A DNA stretch of 64,000 nucleotides from Erysipelotrichaceae bacterium (GTDB lineage: Bacteria; Bacillota_I; Bacilli_A; Erysipelotrichales; Erysipelotrichaceae), in assembly GCA_019415435.1 (NCBI GenBank), contig DXZE01000001.1:42727-106726 (forward strand), in the 5' to 3' direction. The position numbers and the translations under genes were made by a program. Positions 25,081 through 33,353 of the stretch are shown in pieces. The notes beneath the pieces are model-generated. The model was not told the DNA's origin, did not search any database, and saw only the letters and a program-made list of their open reading frames with translations. Positions within the stretch are counted from its first letter, which is position 1; every line of letters begins with the position of its first letter.

Positions 25081-25104
25081 GACCGTTTCTAAACGGTCTT
25101 TTTT
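25081..25104 (+). terminator. Terminator of the PrsA-like pair
   Basis: GACCGTTT-CT-AAACGGTC followed by TTTTTT, 8 bp after the stop codon. Confidence 0.9.
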
Positions 25105-25114
25105 CATATACAGA

Positions 25115-25123
25115 TGCTATAAT
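25115..25123 (+). promoter_or_regulatory. Extended -10 promoter of the HIT-Nudix pair
   Basis: TGCTATAAT (TGn plus a perfect -10). No good -35 is seen because the terminator T-run sits there. AGGAGG follows before the start at 25146. Confidence 0.6.
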
Positions 25124-25145
25124 CTTAATAAGGAGGTTTCGATCT

Positions 25146-25541
25146 ATGTGTGTATTCTGCGATATTATCAATCATAAAATTCCATCAAAAGTAGTCTATG
25201 AAGATGACGATGTACTGGCCATTCTTGATATCAGTCAGGTAACATATGGTCATACACTGGTTATGCCTAAGAAACATGTAAAAAACATTCTGGAGGCAGA
25301 TCCTGAAACTGTCAGCAAGTGTGCGGTTGTTGCCCAGAAGTTAGCAAAGCAGATTGTAAAGAATACTGGTGCTGTTGGCTGCAATATTCTGAATAACTGT
25401 GGTGAAGTAGCAGGTCAGTCTGTAGATCATCTGCATTTCCATATCATTCCTCGTTATGGCAAGGATGATGCGGTAAACTTCACATTTGGAAGTACAGAAC
25501 AGAATCTGGATGAGGTATTAGCAAAGGTCAAGGGTGAATAA
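25146..25541 (+). CDS. HIT-family nucleotide-binding hydrolase (HinT/Hit type)
   Basis: The 131-residue protein has the N-terminal CVFCDIINHKIPS block (zinc-type HIT) and the histidine triad DHLHFHIIPR. HIT proteins hydrolyse adenosine 5'-phosphoramidates and similar AMP conjugates; the physiological substrate is unclear. The start at 25146 is fixed by AAGGAGG. The Nudix gene begins 2 bp after its stop, suggesting joint nucleotide housekeeping. Confidence 0.93.
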   Translation: MCVFCDIINHKIPSKVVYEDDDVLAILDISQVTYGHTLVMPKKHVKNILEADPETVSKCAVVAQKLAKQIVKNTGAVGCNILNNCGEVAGQSVDHLHFHIIPRYGKDDAVNFTFGSTEQNLDEVLAKVKGE

Positions 25542-25543
25542 AG

Positions 25544-26047
25544 ATGCCTGCCGCACTTTATTACATTCATGATCCATTTGCGCCTAAGCCTAACCGCCCT
25601 TCCCGTTTTGGCAGTGCAGTAGTTATCAATGCACAGGGAAGAATTCTTTTAGAGCATCGCAAGGACAGTTTCCGCTGGGGTATTGTATCTGGTGATATCA
25701 GAGATACGGAGACGTTCCAGACGTGTGCATTGCGGAGAACCATTGAAGAAACAGGCATTCATCTGAAATATGATGATCTGCATTTGTTAAAACTGTTTGA
25801 TGATCCTTCCCGCATTGTTTCTTTCCATGAAGGAAATATCTACCGTATTGTCCATCTTGCCTATTATGCAGAGTTAAAGGAAATACCTGAAACAGTATGT
25901 GGAGATACTTCTATTGAACTACAGTGGGTAGATCCGGGTGATTTAAAAGATTATGAAATCATTGTGACGCATCAGGATATTCTGGAAACATATTTTAAAG
26001 AAAGACATATCTGTTATGCGATGAACAAGACATTCAGAGAAAATTAA
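25544..26047 (+). CDS. Nudix hydrolase with atypical Nudix box
   Basis: The 167-residue protein shows the Nudix fold with the box GDIRDTE...LRRTIEETGI. The spacing matches GX5EX7REUXEEXGU, but the first Glu of REU is replaced by Arg; the EE pair that binds metal is kept. Nudix enzymes cleave nucleoside diphosphate-X compounds; the substrate here is unknown. The preceding segment VVINAQGRILLEHRKDSFRW is typical. It is co-transcribed with the HIT gene. Confidence 0.85.
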   Translation: MPAALYYIHDPFAPKPNRPSRFGSAVVINAQGRILLEHRKDSFRWGIVSGDIRDTETFQTCALRRTIEETGIHLKYDDLHLLKLFDDPSRIVSFHEGNIYRIVHLAYYAELKEIPETVCGDTSIELQWVDPGDLKDYEIIVTHQDILETYFKERHICYAMNKTFREN

Positions 26048-26070
26048 AAGGCTGAGGAATCAGCCTTTTT
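26047..26070. terminator. Bidirectional terminator between the Nudix gene and gatD
   Basis: GGCTGA-GGAA-TCAGCC flanked by AAAA on the left and TTTTT on the right serves both converging transcripts. Confidence 0.85.
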
Positions 26071-26075
26071 ACGTA

Positions 26076-26810
26076 TCATAAACAATGCATTCTTCTTAAC
26101 ATGACTTCCTGGGCTTTCATTTCCAGACTGTCATCCAATGGCTTTAACTCTACCCTGCCATATCTTTTACGTAATGCTCTTTTCAGAATAGCATCTGCGA
26201 TCTTAGGATTCTTAGGTAACAATGGTCCATGCATATAGGTAGCTAGTACCTGATCATTCATAAAGCCTTCATATTGAGACTCATGCATGTTTCCATGTCC
26301 CTTCAACACTTTTGCGAATGGTGTGGAAACATTCTTTGTCTGACCACCATGATTTTCAAAACCAACTGCTTTAAAGGTTTCCCCATCCATGGTTGTTTCT
26401 ACAGCGATGTTGCCTATGCATCTGTGACCACGGTCACTGGCTTCGGTATAGTAATCAAATAAGCCAAGGCCTTCTACAATAGAACCATCCTGATCCTTGT
26501 AGTACTTGCCGAACAACTGATAACCTCCGCATATCAGAAGGAAAGCAGTATTCTGATCCATTGCTTCAACAATCTGCTGTTTACGGGACAATAAATCTTC
26601 ATGAATCAGTTCCTGCTCACGATCGGCACCACCGCCAAGGAAGAACAGATCATAGTCACGGATATCTCTTGTTTCACCAATCGTACATGTATCTAATGTT
26701 ACCTGTATGTTACGCTTCTGCGCTCTGACTCTGAGCACTTCCGCATTTCCCTTATCACCATACAGATCCATCAGATCATGGTACATCCATAATATTTTCA
26801 GATCAGTCAT
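26076..26810 (-). CDS. gatD: Lipid II isoglutaminyl synthase, glutaminase subunit GatD
   Basis: GatD supplies ammonia from glutamine to MurT, which amidates D-Glu of the lipid II stem peptide. About 244 residues from ATG 26810, which overlaps the murT stop by 8 bp. The CobB/CobQ-type glutaminase has the nucleophile Cys in LLICGGYQLFG and the catalytic His in TYMHGPLLPKNP. The longer open frame to 26897 lies inside murT and is not family-like. The stem amidation pair is typical of Gram-positive bacteria and affects wall cross-linking and beta-lactam response. Confidence 0.93.
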   Translation of the reverse strand: MTDLKILWMYHDLMDLYGDKGNAEVLRVRAQKRNIQVTLDTCTIGETRDIRDYDLFFLGGGADREQELIHEDLLSRKQQIVEAMDQNTAFLLICGGYQLFGKYYKDQDGSIVEGLGLFDYYTEASDRGHRCIGNIAVETTMDGETFKAVGFENHGGQTKNVSTPFAKVLKGHGNMHESQYEGFMNDQVLATYMHGPLLPKNPKIADAILKRALRKRYGRVELKPLDDSLEMKAQEVMLRRMHCL

Positions 26811-28119
26811 GACGTGCTGCCACCTTTCTGAGGATAGCTCTGGTTGGATGCAGAGCTGTATATGTCGCAATGACATAACTTTCCATGTCTGCTTCATCCA
26901 GCCATTCTATGGCCTTCTCGCTGTCTTCTATAACCGTAATACGTTCTTCTAATCCTTCATACTTCAACCGTAAAGCCATGTCATATGCCCTTAATCCTGA
27001 ACAGATAATATGCTTGACTTCCGGTACATTCAGACGTTCGAAATGGGCATCCCATATCCATGAAACATCATGACCATCCTGATCATTGTCATTCAAGAAT
27101 ATACAGATATTCTTATCTCCAGGCTGATGAAGAATATACTTTAATACTTCATTGGCACCAGTTGGATTTTTGACAAGATTAATCGTACAGTCTTTGGAAA
27201 GATGGAATACTTCATTTCTTCCTTCTTTCATTACAAAGTTCTTAAATACATAATTAGCAGCATCAGGATCCAGATGCAGTACCTTCATAACAGTTAGTAC
27301 AGAAGCACAGTTATAGACTGCATAGATAGAATTCAGGAAGTTATGATACTTCTTTCCTTCTACGGTAAATGTCTCATTACGGTAATCTATGTCAGTGACA
27401 TAGATATCCGGATGGATTTCACCAAAGCCATCATAATCGCAATGGAATCTGCCGATATGAGAATACTGGTAGTATTCATACTTCAAAGGTCTGCCACATC
27501 TTGGACAGAACTTTCCTTCAGAAGCTTCATCCGTATGTGTACAGGACACATCATTTGGGGCAACAGAAAAGGTATGGATAACTGCTTCTTTAGCAGTATC
27601 CGCAATTCTTAACGTATTCGGATCATCCCCATTTAAAATAATGTCCCCCTTGAAATCAGCTGTTACATCCTGAATCTTGCGGATGATCGTTTCCATCTCT
27701 CCTGCCCGATCTAACTGATCACGGAAAAAATTCGTTACGACAAGATGGGTTGGATGCAGATGCCTGAATTGACGGTAAAGGGTTAACTCATCGACTTCAA
27801 TAACTGCCGCATCTGCATCGATGTTATAGTGACTGTCTGAACTTGCGGCTAATAATGTCGCAATACCGACATTCAGATTATCACCACGTCTGTTATTGAT
27901 AACCTTTAATCCTGCCTTACGGAGAGATTCCGCAATCAGATTAGACGTTGTTGTCTTGCCATTGGTTCCGGTAACGAGGATAACAATCTTAGGCATATGG
28001 AATCTTTCAATGAAATGAGGATCCATCTTTAAAGCCATGATGCCCGGGAAACTGCCTCCCCTGCCTGCCTTCTGGAGAATTTTATGAGTTGTCTGTACAA
28101 GTCTTAACCGTATACTCAT
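26803..28119 (-). CDS. murT: Lipid II isoglutaminyl synthase, Mur-ligase subunit MurT
   Basis: The 438-residue Mur-ligase-like protein has the ATP loop VTGTNGKTTTSNL, the MurT zinc ribbon (SCTH and FCPRCGRPL) inserted in the central domain, and a C-terminal DUF1727 domain with NDNDQDGHDVSWIWD, which carries the aspartate proposed to work with the GatD Cys-His pair. With GatD it converts the D-isoglutamate of lipid II to D-isoglutamine. It overlaps yhaM by 4 bp and gatD by 8 bp. Confidence 0.95.
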   Translation of the reverse strand: MSIRLRLVQTTHKILQKAGRGGSFPGIMALKMDPHFIERFHMPKIVILVTGTNGKTTTSNLIAESLRKAGLKVINNRRGDNLNVGIATLLAASSDSHYNIDADAAVIEVDELTLYRQFRHLHPTHLVVTNFFRDQLDRAGEMETIIRKIQDVTADFKGDIILNGDDPNTLRIADTAKEAVIHTFSVAPNDVSCTHTDEASEGKFCPRCGRPLKYEYYQYSHIGRFHCDYDGFGEIHPDIYVTDIDYRNETFTVEGKKYHNFLNSIYAVYNCASVLTVMKVLHLDPDAANYVFKNFVMKEGRNEVFHLSKDCTINLVKNPTGANEVLKYILHQPGDKNICIFLNDNDQDGHDVSWIWDAHFERLNVPEVKHIICSGLRAYDMALRLKYEGLEERITVIEDSEKAIEWLDEADMESYVIATYTALHPTRAILRKVAARHD

Positions 28120-29063
28120 TTGTTATGTTCCTTTTTAGGCTTATAGAACTGTCTGCCTTCTAATGCAAACAGCTTGCTTGTCCATTTACCAGGTTTAACA
28201 CCTTCTAATGCCTGTTTCAATGTATTCATTCTCGCATCAAGATTATCAATCAGAGATAACGCTTCTGCCTCCGGTAACATCGGTAAAACCGGTGAGCCGA
28301 ATTCATAGTGACCATGATGAGAAAGAATCATATGATGCATGAGAATGCACTCTTCCGTATCTTCAAGGCCAAGTTTTTCACTGACTTCTGTAAGCCAGCC
28401 ATTGGCTAAAGAAATATGTCCTTCTAACTTTCCTTCCAATGTATATTCCGTAGTGACAGGGCCACTCATCTCTGCGGTTTTGCCAACATCATGAATCAAA
28501 GCAGCACCTACTAAGAGATCACGGTCAAGCTGAGGATAATGTCTGCACACATCTTCCGCCATCAAAGCCATGGAAAGAGAATGCTCGCTTAATCCACCCA
28601 TGAAGTTATGATGAATACGGGAAGCGGCCGGGAATGTGTAGTACTTGTCTCCTACATATTCCAGCATACCGATAACCAGTTTTCTGTATACTTCATTCTG
28701 AATGGAATCTACTAATCTCTTTACTTCATCACGACGGTCATTTTCACTGATTCCGGACTCAATCGTAAACTCTCTTAAATCTACCGTGCCTTCTGATACA
28801 GGTTCACAATGATTGATCCTTAACTGCAGATTATCCTTGTAATTCAATACTTCAAATGAGAAATTACAGATTCTGCCTGTCTGACATATCTCCTGATCTT
28901 CTGGGGTTACATCCCAGAACTTGGCATCCATGGTTCCGGTATTATCCTGTAATACCATAGATAAGTATGGAGCACCCTTGGAGGTTGTTCCATTTTTAAC
29001 TTCTTTTATTAAAAGAGGTTCTTTTATTCGCATTTTTTCCTGCAGATCTTTTATTTTCGTCAT
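28116..29063 (-). CDS. yhaM: 3'-5' exoribonuclease YhaM-like (OB-fold plus HD domain)
   Basis: The 315-residue protein starts with a nucleic-acid-binding OB domain (about 15-95; MVLQDNTGTMDAKFWD) and continues with an HD metal-dependent hydrolase domain (about 160-280) with HHNFMGGLSEHSL, ALIHDVGK and MILSHHGHYE. This is the YhaM/CBF1 layout, a 3'-5' exonuclease that trims RNA ends. It is coupled by 4-bp overlaps to murT downstream and to the glycosyltransferase-RecX gene upstream. Confidence 0.92.
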   Translation of the reverse strand: MTKIKDLQEKMRIKEPLLIKEVKNGTTSKGAPYLSMVLQDNTGTMDAKFWDVTPEDQEICQTGRICNFSFEVLNYKDNLQLRINHCEPVSEGTVDLREFTIESGISENDRRDEVKRLVDSIQNEVYRKLVIGMLEYVGDKYYTFPAASRIHHNFMGGLSEHSLSMALMAEDVCRHYPQLDRDLLVGAALIHDVGKTAEMSGPVTTEYTLEGKLEGHISLANGWLTEVSEKLGLEDTEECILMHHMILSHHGHYEFGSPVLPMLPEAEALSLIDNLDARMNTLKQALEGVKPGKWTSKLFALEGRQFYKPKKEHNK

Positions 29064-31051
29064 TGATCCTCCCAGTTCATTTCATCTAATACAGCATAAA
29101 CATCGGAACTATTATAACCCTGTGCACAACAATAGCGGTAAATTCTGTTGCGTAAGTCATAACTGCTGTATTTCTTCTCATAACGCTTTCTTGCCTTCAA
29201 TGCACAGCGTTTCAGATTCTCTGTTTCATGTGTCTCCTGTCTGGTGAAATCAAGATGAGAGATGGCATTCTCAGCTGCTTCCCGGGAATATCCCTGGACA
29301 AGCATCTTCTGCATGATGAAACTCTTAGTCTTATTAACAGAATCATTCTTTCTGCTATGCTGTACCTTTAAAGCGTAAAGATAGGCATTATCCTTTTCAT
29401 CATCTTTGCCTTCTGCCAGTTTTCTTTCAATCATTTCAACAGGCAGACCGCGTTTCTTGAGAACCCGGACTATTTTATCATGACCAGCTAACTGTGCTTT
29501 CAGAATACGGATATTCTCTTCACAATACCTCTCATCATTGATATATCCCTTATCTTCCAGTTTCTCTACAATCTGATTGATTGTTGCTATATCACACTCA
29601 GTATTCTGACTCAGCCAGTCATAGATTTCCTTACGGGTTCTGTCTTTGGCATTTAATTTACGCAGACATCTCTGATAAGCTGCAGCACCATTCTGACGGT
29701 ATTGCAGATCTTCTACTTCTCCTTGCGTCAATACCTGATCCTTGCGTAAACCAAGACTGTAATAATCATCTAAGGAAACAAGCAGACGCATTTCTTCTTT
29801 CTGATTGGAAATCAGATAAAGCTGAATATTGGTATCTTTTACAGTCACATCAGCGATGACATACTGATGAGCATAATTGGCAATAATACGCTCATATACT
29901 TTAATAACTCTTTCATAGAATACTTCTGAAGACCATGGTTCTGCCTGACGTCTGGCATTTACCTTCATCTGATTCAGATCTTCTTCCTTCATGTCCAGGA
30001 AAACCTTAAGCTTCTGGGCCAGATCTTCTTCATCATTAAAAAACCATCCGGTTCTTTGCGGAACAAGCAGATTATTCAATACTTCATCATGGCGGCAGAA
30101 TAAAGGAAGACCGCTGGCTAATGCTTCCAAGAATGTCATGCCCTGGGTTTCGGAAGTAGAGGCTGAGACAAAGGCATCCGCACACCGGTACATATCCGGT
30201 ATTTCCTCCTTTGGTTTAGGACCGATCAGTTTTACATGATCACCAAGTTTTAAGTCTTCTGTTAATTGTCTGAGACTTTCTAACTCAGGCCCATTTCCTA
30301 CAACAAGCAGATTAACAATAGTACCTTCATCTCTTGCCTTGGCAAAACCTTTTAATACAATATCAAAGGATTTCTCTTCAGCTAATCTTCCTACATAGAT
30401 AATGAGTCTTTCATCATCCGGAAATCCATACTGACTGCGTATTTCATGTCTCTTTTCTGCACTTCCTTTGGATGGATCAAATTCATCTAAAGGAAGACCA
30501 GTAGGAATGACATTGATATTTCTGCGGATATGATAGCCTAACAGCATTTCCTTTGTCTTTTCACTTGGCGCAATGACTTCCATGGAAGAATCTCCATAGA
30601 GACGTGAAACCTTCGCTACACCGATCTTGGCATACCTGTCTACCCGGTCAGAATGGATGAAGTTAACATAATGCGTATAGTCTTCATAGGTTGTATGATA
30701 TGTAGAGACAAGCGGGATCTTTAATGCCTTGGCAACTAAACGTGCAAATATGCCAATGCCGAATTCGGTCTGGGCATGGATGACATCGAGATTCAGACGA
30801 CTGATTTCTTCGGTAGCGTGATGGTGAAATGGTGTCGTTGCGACATAGCCATAAAGAAACTTTAACTCAACTCCTGCTAAACGTAATACGGTACCGTCTT
30901 CATCCCATTTGGCATATCCCGCCCCGGCATACGTTGTGATGACATAGACGGTATGACCATGTTTCATTAGTTCCTGCTGGAGAATATAGGTACTATTGGC
31001 GACGCCATTGATATCAGGCGGATATGTATCTGTAAACAAACCGATTCTCAT
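29060..31051 (-). CDS. Fusion: GT4 glycolipid glycosyltransferase + full-length RecX
   Basis: This 663-residue frame joins two usually separate proteins. Residues 1 to about 395 are a GT4 (GT-B) glycosyltransferase: the N-terminal MRIGLFTDTYPPDINGVANS, the GRLAEEKS nucleotide-sugar block and the acidic EX7E pair E301/E309 (ETQGMTFLEA). It resembles diacylglycerol glucosyltransferases that make LTA anchor glycolipids. Residues about 397-663 match RecX over its whole length: a beta-rich N-terminal part ending GLRKDQVLTQGE, then helical repeats (LNAKDRTRKEIYDWL, LEDKGYINDERYCEENI, MLVQGYSREAAENAI, YRYCCAQGYNSSDVYAVLDE). RecX inhibits RecA filaments. No stop, frameshift or internal ribosome site separates them. 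The gene overlaps its neighbours by 4 bp and 1 bp. Confidence 0.9.
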   Translation of the reverse strand: MRIGLFTDTYPPDINGVANSTYILQQELMKHGHTVYVITTYAGAGYAKWDEDGTVLRLAGVELKFLYGYVATTPFHHHATEEISRLNLDVIHAQTEFGIGIFARLVAKALKIPLVSTYHTTYEDYTHYVNFIHSDRVDRYAKIGVAKVSRLYGDSSMEVIAPSEKTKEMLLGYHIRRNINVIPTGLPLDEFDPSKGSAEKRHEIRSQYGFPDDERLIIYVGRLAEEKSFDIVLKGFAKARDEGTIVNLLVVGNGPELESLRQLTEDLKLGDHVKLIGPKPKEEIPDMYRCADAFVSASTSETQGMTFLEALASGLPLFCRHDEVLNNLLVPQRTGWFFNDEEDLAQKLKVFLDMKEEDLNQMKVNARRQAEPWSSEVFYERVIKVYERIIANYAHQYVIADVTVKDTNIQLYLISNQKEEMRLLVSLDDYYSLGLRKDQVLTQGEVEDLQYRQNGAAAYQRCLRKLNAKDRTRKEIYDWLSQNTECDIATINQIVEKLEDKGYINDERYCEENIRILKAQLAGHDKIVRVLKKRGLPVEMIERKLAEGKDDEKDNAYLYALKVQHSRKNDSVNKTKSFIMQKMLVQGYSREAAENAISHLDFTRQETHETENLKRCALKARKRYEKKYSSYDLRNRIYRYCCAQGYNSSDVYAVLDEMNWEDQ

Positions 31052-32124
31052 CAGTGTTCCTCTTCTTTCTTTTCCTCATTTAAATCTAACGGTACATCTT
31101 TCTGTACTTTGGCCCACGCAAAGACAAGTGAGCCGATCACCAGTACCTGATAGAAAGTAGTAATACGCCATAGAATCATTATACTGGTCGCATGGACCTT
31201 TGAGAATATGGTTGAAAACATCAGAATAAAGGTAGCTTCTGTCCCTCCAGCACTGCCAGGCATAGGCAAAAAAGCATTCACCATTGCGACAAATGAAGAT
31301 AAAGCAACAGAATTAATGTAATCCATCCAGGTAACGTGTATATGCAAAGCTACAGCACAAAGGAATGGAACACTGTAATACAATAGCAGTCTCAGAAAGT
31401 CTTCTAAACTTAATAAGAGAATCATCTTCTTATGATGTTTTAATACTTCTATTTCTTTTGAAAACTGATCCAGCTGGGTATTCAAAGATGCTAATGTCTT
31501 CTGTTTATCTTTAACAATATGAAGCTTTACACCAATATCAATTCCCTTTGTTGTAAGCCATCTGTAAAAGCGCGGTGAAGATGCGAGCAGCCATAAAAGA
31601 ACGATAATGCCTGCCGCTATCAGAAAGCCGAATATAACAATCAGAAAGAATTGTGAATAGTTGGCATAGAAATACGGGAAACGCAGAAAAATCAGTATCA
31701 GCACAAACAGACACATCGTTGTCTGGTAGACAATGAAATCAAGCCATAATACCCCGATACTGTTGGAAACAGGTATACCCTGTTTACGGAAAATATATGT
31801 CTGGGCAATCTGACCGCCAGAGGCTCCCGGGGTTATGTCATTGAATAAACCAGCCACATAGGAATTCACAAAACCTTGTCCGACTGTATACTTCGGATGT
31901 GTTAACCTGCACTCATATGCTAATCCCCATCCAAGCATGGCTCTTTCAAATATCAGTAACAGTAATATCAGTAAGAGTACTCTTACATCTACTTTCTTTA
32001 ATGTATCTATGACTGCTGGTCCGTCATCCTTTAAGGTTAACCATAATACAAGTACCGCTAAGGCAAATATCAAACCAATATTAAACGGAGTGCTGCTTAC
32101 AATCTCCTTTATTCTCTTCTTCAT
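31051..32124 (-). CDS. Flippase-like integral membrane protein (LPG synthase TM/UPF0104 family)
   Basis: The 357-residue protein has about eight membrane helices and conserved blocks NDITPGASGGQIAQTY and MPGSAGGTEATF, characteristic of the lysylphosphatidylglycerol synthase membrane domain family (PF03706). Many members sit beside glycolipid glycosyltransferases and are thought to move or modify lipids; no soluble aminoacyl-transferase domain is present, so it is not MprF itself. Its stop TGA shares one base with the start of the GT-RecX gene (TGATG). A role in glycolipid translocation is inferred from context. Confidence 0.82.
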   Translation of the reverse strand: MKKRIKEIVSSTPFNIGLIFALAVLVLWLTLKDDGPAVIDTLKKVDVRVLLLILLLLIFERAMLGWGLAYECRLTHPKYTVGQGFVNSYVAGLFNDITPGASGGQIAQTYIFRKQGIPVSNSIGVLWLDFIVYQTTMCLFVLILIFLRFPYFYANYSQFFLIVIFGFLIAAGIIVLLWLLASSPRFYRWLTTKGIDIGVKLHIVKDKQKTLASLNTQLDQFSKEIEVLKHHKKMILLLSLEDFLRLLLYYSVPFLCAVALHIHVTWMDYINSVALSSFVAMVNAFLPMPGSAGGTEATFILMFSTIFSKVHATSIMILWRITTFYQVLVIGSLVFAWAKVQKDVPLDLNEEKKEEEH

Positions 32125-32160
32125 AGTAAGTAAACATTATAATAAAGCTCTCTGTCTTTC

Positions 32161-33177
32161 TCAATCGAGACGTGGTCTGCTTAACACTTCTTCATACGCC
32201 TGTTTCAATTGCTGGCCAACAGATTCAATAGATCTCTTTTCAGCTGTCTCATAACCGGCTTCAGTTGTATCCGGAAGATCACCTTCCACTACTCTTCTGA
32301 TCATTTCTGAAAATTCCTTATTATTATGCCCCTTATAACAGTTAATGCCGTTTTCCAGCCATGGATCAAATGCCCCGATATCTCTTACAACAACCGGGCA
32401 TCTGGAAGCTAAAGCTTCCAGGACAACAATCCCTTCTGTTTCTTCATAGGAAGGAAAGAAGAAACAATCCGCATCACTGTAAGCTCCTTCAATAATAGGA
32501 CCCTTGACGTATCCCGGGAAGATGACATTCTCTGGCGGATTCTCAACGATATCCGATATCTCCTTAGGAATGATCAGTTTTGATGTTTCTCCAAACCATA
32601 TAAACTTATATTCCGGTAACATCCTTGCGACTTCCACAAAGTCCGGTAATCCTTTTCTCTGGAAAAAAAGACCTACACCTATGACAACCTTATCGCCTGG
32701 CTGTAAGCTGAAATATTTCCTGTATGCCTCTACCTTTTCCGGATCTCTATGATAGCGCATTAAGTCAATGCCATTGGAAATGGCATAGATAGGTAATTTG
32801 ATGCCATAGCCTTCCAGTATCTTCTTTGAGTATGGTGTAGGTGTAATTAAGGCATCTGCCTGGGTATATAAATGCATCAGCCACTTGCGTACACCAGGAG
32901 CCATGATATTGGAGAACTTAAAGCTGTTGCGGAAGTCTTCTTCCGTACTATGAGCATGATAGATAACATGCTTGCCTGCTTTTCTTGCATGGTGTACAAT
33001 CGCATCCGAATTCATATAGTATGTATTGATATGCAGGATATCATAACTGTCATCCCATGGATCTGTTGTACATTCAATACCTGCAGACTGTAATGCTCTC
33101 TGCTGGTGATCAAATGCACGGCCAATACCGGATTTTGATATAACATTTTCACCTTCAAAATAAAGTAATATTTTCAT
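32161..33177 (-). CDS. GT4-family glycosyltransferase (putative glycolipid synthase)
   Basis: The 338-residue GT-B enzyme has an N-terminal GIGRAFDHQQRAL glycine motif, a HINTYYMNSDA acceptor side, VIGVGLFFQRKG and the catalytic acidic motif EETEGIVVLEALA near residue 255. It is the first gene of a leftward group with a flippase-like protein and the GT4-RecX fusion. Two GT4 enzymes in tandem match the two steps of mono- and di-glucosyl-diacylglycerol synthesis in other Bacillota; this assignment is by context. AGAGGTAA precedes the ATG. Confidence 0.82.
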   Translation of the reverse strand: MKILLYFEGENVISKSGIGRAFDHQQRALQSAGIECTTDPWDDSYDILHINTYYMNSDAIVHHARKAGKHVIYHAHSTEEDFRNSFKFSNIMAPGVRKWLMHLYTQADALITPTPYSKKILEGYGIKLPIYAISNGIDLMRYHRDPEKVEAYRKYFSLQPGDKVVIGVGLFFQRKGLPDFVEVARMLPEYKFIWFGETSKLIIPKEISDIVENPPENVIFPGYVKGPIIEGAYSDADCFFFPSYEETEGIVVLEALASRCPVVVRDIGAFDPWLENGINCYKGHNNKEFSEMIRRVVEGDLPDTTEAGYETAEKRSIESVGQQLKQAYEEVLSRPRLD

Positions 33178-33276
33178 GAATTACCTCTGAAACTTTCTAT
33201 TATTTTATCGTATTCAGAGAGTGAATGCATCTGTAATGAAAAGTTAAACAAAGAATATACATTATTCAGATTTTGT

Positions 33277-33298
33277 AATGACCAATGGTCATTTTTTT
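33277..33298 (+). promoter_or_regulatory. Terminator-like hairpin in the divergent region before the radical SAM gene
   Basis: AATGACC-AAT-GGTCATT followed by TTTTT is a 7-bp stem with a 3-nt loop, 56 bp before the radical SAM start. It could be an attenuator in a leader, an operator shared by the two divergent genes, or a chance palindrome. A possible -10 (GTATAG) lies downstream, so if that promoter is used the hairpin would be DNA-level. Confidence 0.4.
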
Positions 33299-33353
33299 AT
33301 TGAATATCAGACCGGTTTGTTTTAAAACAGTTGTATAGAGGTGATATTCAATT

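Noticed and set aside
26811..26897. Longer GatD start
   Set aside because: The extension lies inside murT in another frame; ATG 26810 overlaps the murT stop as in a coupled pair and fits the family length.
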